Notes under the pieces: model-generated | What the model was told of the DNA's origin: nothing | What the model saw: the letters and a program-made list of their open reading frames with translations, nothing else | Database searches by the model: none | Translations under genes and position numbers: made by a program | Part shown: positions 14,508-16,525 of the stretch, in pieces | Numbering within the stretch: position 1 is the first letter of the stretch | Layout of the letters: each line of letters starts with the position of its first letter | Origin: JACNLN01 sp964626495 | GTDB taxonomy: Bacteria; Fidelibacterota; Marinisomatia; Marinisomatales; CAZVFT01 | Direction of reading: 5' to 3' | DNA: 16,525 nucleotides | Assembly: GCA_964626495.1 (NCBI GenBank) | Contig: CAZVFT010000057.1 | Coordinates: forward strand, 1-16,525

Positions 14508-14864
14508 TCAGTCTTCAATCAGTTTCAATAATTCTTCCAATTCCTCCTTTGAAGATTTCTCTCCTCGAACCGTTCTGAAAAAAACAGGCAAGCGATCTAC
14601 AACATTTTGATTTGGCAATAAATCTGCTGGAATAAAACCGATTGCTGCTAACTCAAAAAGGGTCAAACATTCGTCAGAATTTTTTTCCAGCCCAAGGGTT
14701 TCAGTAATTGAATTTAGTACCTCTTTAGATTTTGGCGGTGAACTTAATCCCCGTTCTACTTTACTCCAATTACTTGGGTCTAACCCTGTCCGTCTGGAAA
14801 ATTCTCTTAAAGTTATTTTTTTCTCAATTCGAAGTTTATTTACATATTGTCCAAAGTTTGTCAT
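14508..14864 (-). CDS. XRE-family HTH repressor
   Basis: The 118-residue protein has an N-terminal Cro/C1-type helix-turn-helix (about 6-60): YVNKLRIEKKITLREFSRRT then GLDPSNWSKVERGLSSP. A short C-terminal part ends in an acidic Lys/Glu helix (KEELEELLKLIED). No metal-sensing residues are evident. It precedes an ImmA/IrrE peptidase gene by 5 bp, the usual arrangement of repressor and repressor-cleaving peptidase in mobile elements, stress switches and toxin-antitoxin-like pairs. AAGGAG six bases before the ATG supports the start. A 24-bp perfect dyad in the promoter (14895-14918) is probably its own operator. There is no sign that it controls the metal genes. Confidence 0.88.
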   Translation of the reverse strand: MTNFGQYVNKLRIEKKITLREFSRRTGLDPSNWSKVERGLSSPPKSKEVLNSITETLGLEKNSDECLTLFELAAIGFIPADLLPNQNVVDRLPVFFRTVRGEKSSKEELEELLKLIED

Positions 14865-14894
14865 GCATTACTCCTTATTCTAAACTGTTTATTT

Positions 14895-14918
14895 AGTGTG
14901 GTAATAATATACCACACT
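14895..14918. promoter_or_regulatory. Operator-like dyad in the XRE promoter
   Basis: The arms agtgtggta and taccacact are perfect 9-bp inverted repeats around a 6-base AT spacer, 31 bases upstream of the XRE start. The spacer region holds the best -10-like text on the minus strand (TATATT/TATTAT), with TTTAAT about 18 bases further upstream as a weak -35. A site overlapping the -10 of a repressor gene is the classical autoregulation layout. The assignment of the XRE protein as its ligand is inference. Confidence 0.65.
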
Positions 14919-14940
14919 ATTCGTATTAAATTAAAGAGAA

Positions 14941-15419
14941 AAAGTTCCTAAATTGAAAAAAGATTCCTTCACAATCTCAATCTCCTCTTTCGCCAACTGG
15001 CCGAGAGAAGACTAAGGAGAGGGTGATCTAAAACCATTCACCCCCTCTTCTTTTCTCCCCCCCACAATAAATCGGGATTTTCAACATCCAAGGGGGAGAA
15101 GTGCTTTTGCATCTGCTTTTCTTTCAATTCCGGCTTCACCTATACCGGCGACAATTCTTTTAGATGTTATAAGTGTCATAAGTTAATTATACATGCAGGT
15201 ATCTAAACATGAATGAGTTTGCTACGAAAAGGTCTAATTGGGATAAATCCCATAATATTTTACTTTTTACTCCCCGACATAATGTCGGTGTAATTGTCAG
15301 TGATTCAGCAAGAAAAAGTGAATAACTTACCCCGTCCTTTAGGGCGGGGTTGGAGTATTAAAACACCATTGCAGGGGTTTTAACCCCTTATGGAAGTGGA
15401 CTTATGAATATTATGTAAT
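14941..15419. other. Gene-free spacer with several inverted repeats
   Basis: No credible coding frame is seen in this stretch of about 480 bases. It holds at least five dyads. An imperfect hairpin lies at 14981-15011. The pair ttctccccc/gggggagaa lies at 15053-15061 and 15092-15100. The perfect dyad ccgacat-a-atgtcgg lies at 15274-15288. The hairpin ccccgtcct/agggcgggg (one mismatch, 15330-15349) and the perfect aggggtt/aacccct (15373-15388) follow. The last two lie downstream of the small membrane protein gene and could end its transcript, though neither has a clear T-run. The density suggests accumulated small repeats or relics of an IS200/IS605-like end. Confidence 0.45.
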
Positions 15420-15668
15420 TCAAATAACTAAGATTATTGTATTGAAGACTGTCACAAGAACCGCAATAACCATCAACAAAATTGAGATACGCACCATTTT
15501 AGATGTCTGGCGATTATGAAGCTCGTTTTGAGCTAATAGCACATTTCCCAATTCCTTCATCCTTGTATTCCAATTGTTAATCTCAGAATAAGTCAGTAAC
15601 TCTTGTTTGAGTTCAACCTTGGTTAAATCAGTCGGGAAAATCCTATTCTCTTTTTTACTTCTTATCAT
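15420..15668 (-). CDS. Small single-pass membrane protein, overlaps the repeat protein
   Basis: With the start I choose (ATG at 15666-15668) this is an 82-residue protein. It has a charged, probably helical N-terminal part (KVELKQELLTYSEINNW, then MKELGNVLLAQNELHNRQTS) and one C-terminal hydrophobic helix (about 58-82, KMVRISILLMVIAVLVTVFN) with no residues after it. This resembles a tail-anchored or coiled-coil membrane protein. I recognise no family. AAAGGA six bases before this ATG supports it. An ATG 28 codons upstream (15752) would read through the out-of-frame end of the repeat protein and has no such support. The gene overlaps the last 14 bases of that upstream gene, indicating translational coupling and a shared function. 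Confidence 0.6.
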   Translation of the reverse strand: MIRSKKENRIFPTDLTKVELKQELLTYSEINNWNTRMKELGNVLLAQNELHNRQTSKMVRISILLMVIAVLVTVFNTIILVI

Positions 15669-16455
15669 TATCTGTCCTTTTCTTTTTACGTTTCGGTTCA
15701 TACCCCAGGAAGTCGGGCCAACCTTTCCAGCCTTTGTTTTTGTAAACTGCATTAGGTGCTCTCGGAATATTGTGTGGAAGCTCGGTTAATTCTTTCAATT
15801 CCCCCTTAATATATCCCTGCCAATTTCTCATACTTGTTAATTTTAGTGTTTTAGCAAAATTTTGAGCATCGTCAAAGCTTAGAAACTTTTCTTTTTGATG
15901 ATAATTGCTATAAAATTTTCTCGCTTCAGAGCCAAGCCAATCTTCCCAACTTTCCCATCCATCATTCTTAAAAACCATATCTGGGTTTAAAGGAATATCA
16001 TTAGGCCGCTTATGTTTTCTCCAATATTTTCTCCAAGAAGACATATGTTTCAAACCTAGGGTTCTGGCCCAATCTCTTGCTTTTTCAAATTCCTGCCAAT
16101 TCCATCTAGAACTTCCTAACCAATCATAATAATCTATCCAACCATCATTCTTATAAACCATTTGTGGCTGCCTAGGTATATCAATAGGTAACTCAGAACT
16201 CTGGCAAAACATTCTCCACTCTTCTTTCGATTTTAAACCTAGGGCTCTTACATAGCTTCTAGCACTAAAATATCCCCGAAATCGTATATGCCTTCTAAAA
16301 CTCCTTCCTGTACCAAGAAAATCACCCCAACTTACCCATCCAATTTTCTTGTAAACTTTATCTGGATAGGTTGGTACTTTGAAAATGTTGTCTCCAATAT
16401 CAGTTTTTTCACGCCTACAGAATGAATGCCACTCTTTTTTAGTCCTTATATCCAT
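15655..16455 (-). CDS. Protein of tandem phage-integrase-type repeats (INT_rpt)
   Basis: The 266-residue protein consists of one incomplete and three full copies of a repeat of about 50 residues, with consensus ARxxARxLGLKSxxEW followed by DIPxxPxxVYKNxGWxxWxDWLG. Copies lie at about 1-48 (front missing), 65-114, 125-174 and 196-251. This is the phage-integrase repeat unit (PF14882), found at the N-terminus of some site-specific recombinases and as stand-alone repeat proteins in accessory DNA. No recombinase catalytic domain follows. Instead the gene ends in a Lys-rich tail and overlaps a small membrane protein gene. The ATG at 16455 has only a weak ribosome-binding site, and repeat-like residues continue upstream of it, so the gene may be 5'-truncated. 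The role of the repeats is unknown; nucleic-acid binding is a guess. Confidence 0.75.
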   Translation of the reverse strand: MDIRTKKEWHSFCRREKTDIGDNIFKVPTYPDKVYKKIGWVSWGDFLGTGRSFRRHIRFRGYFSARSYVRALGLKSKEEWRMFCQSSELPIDIPRQPQMVYKNDGWIDYYDWLGSSRWNWQEFEKARDWARTLGLKHMSSWRKYWRKHKRPNDIPLNPDMVFKNDGWESWEDWLGSEARKFYSNYHQKEKFLSFDDAQNFAKTLKLTSMRNWQGYIKGELKELTELPHNIPRAPNAVYKNKGWKGWPDFLGYEPKRKKKRTDNDKK

Positions 16456-16525
16456 TTGTCTCGCAAGAGCCCTAGTGTCATGTCATACTTGTATTGTCGC
16501 ATAATAAGTCGTAAATTACTTCACC

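Noticed and set aside
15330..15388. Functional IS200/IS605 element
   Set aside because: Only hairpins resembling element ends are seen; there is no tnpA or tnpB frame in the window.
15669..15752. Upstream 28-codon extension of the small membrane protein
   Set aside because: It overlaps the repeat protein out of frame and lacks a ribosome-binding site. The internal ATG at 15668 has AAAGGA at the right distance.

Overview
The window is almost entirely one minus-strand heavy-metal (copper/silver type) resistance region, with a small accessory block at its right end. The host looks like a Gram-negative bacterium: it has a tripartite RND pump with an outer-membrane factor, several lipoprotein signal peptides and an AT-rich base composition by eye. 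The mix of CusA/CusB/TolC-type proteins, P-type ATPase, DUF2231, GDCCVxC and heavy-metal-binding (HMBD) proteins is typical of the Bacteroidota/Ignavibacteria/Marinimicrobia side of the tree. I cannot place it more precisely from sequence alone. No rRNA, tRNA, CRISPR array or intact transposase was seen.

Reading with transcription (right to left), the metal block starts near 13.8 kb. First comes a palindromic repeat element and a possible leaderless promoter, then a secreted Cys-rich protein (13379-13732), then an attenuator-like hairpin, then cusC-cusB-cusA (13268 down to 6955). A GxxExxY family gene (6512-6883) sits inside the block. Next are a P1B-type Cu+ ATPase with two YHS and two HMBD domains (3848-6421), a membrane-anchored CcmH-like Cys protein, an HMBD lipoprotein, a GDCCVxC protein, an HMA lipoprotein (MerP-like), a decayed HMA gene, a DUF2231 membrane protein, a CDF-like transporter with cysteines at its metal site, and a small cytosolic HMA chaperone (215-454).

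Together these genes suggest an export route. Cytosolic metal would be carried by the HMA chaperone to the ATPase, pumped to the periplasm, captured by HMBD/HMA lipoproteins or the HMBD-decorated adaptor CusB, and expelled by CusCBA. The HMBD motif occurs seven times across three proteins (two in the lipoprotein, two in the ATPase, three in CusB). No metal-sensing regulator (CueR, CsoR, ArsR or CusRS type) is visible in the window.

The right end (13.9-16.5 kb) is accessory DNA. It has an XRE repressor with a clear 24-bp palindromic operator, an ImmA/IrrE-type metallopeptidase gene split by one in-frame TAA just before its HExxH motif, about 480 bp of gene-free DNA holding several hairpins, and a protein built of phage-integrase-type (INT_rpt) repeats overlapping a small membrane protein gene. 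Small palindromic or 9-bp-periodic elements are scattered through the window: inside a decayed gene at 2.0 kb, upstream of copA, in the 3' end of cusA, and upstream of the cus operon. They are the least explained structures here.
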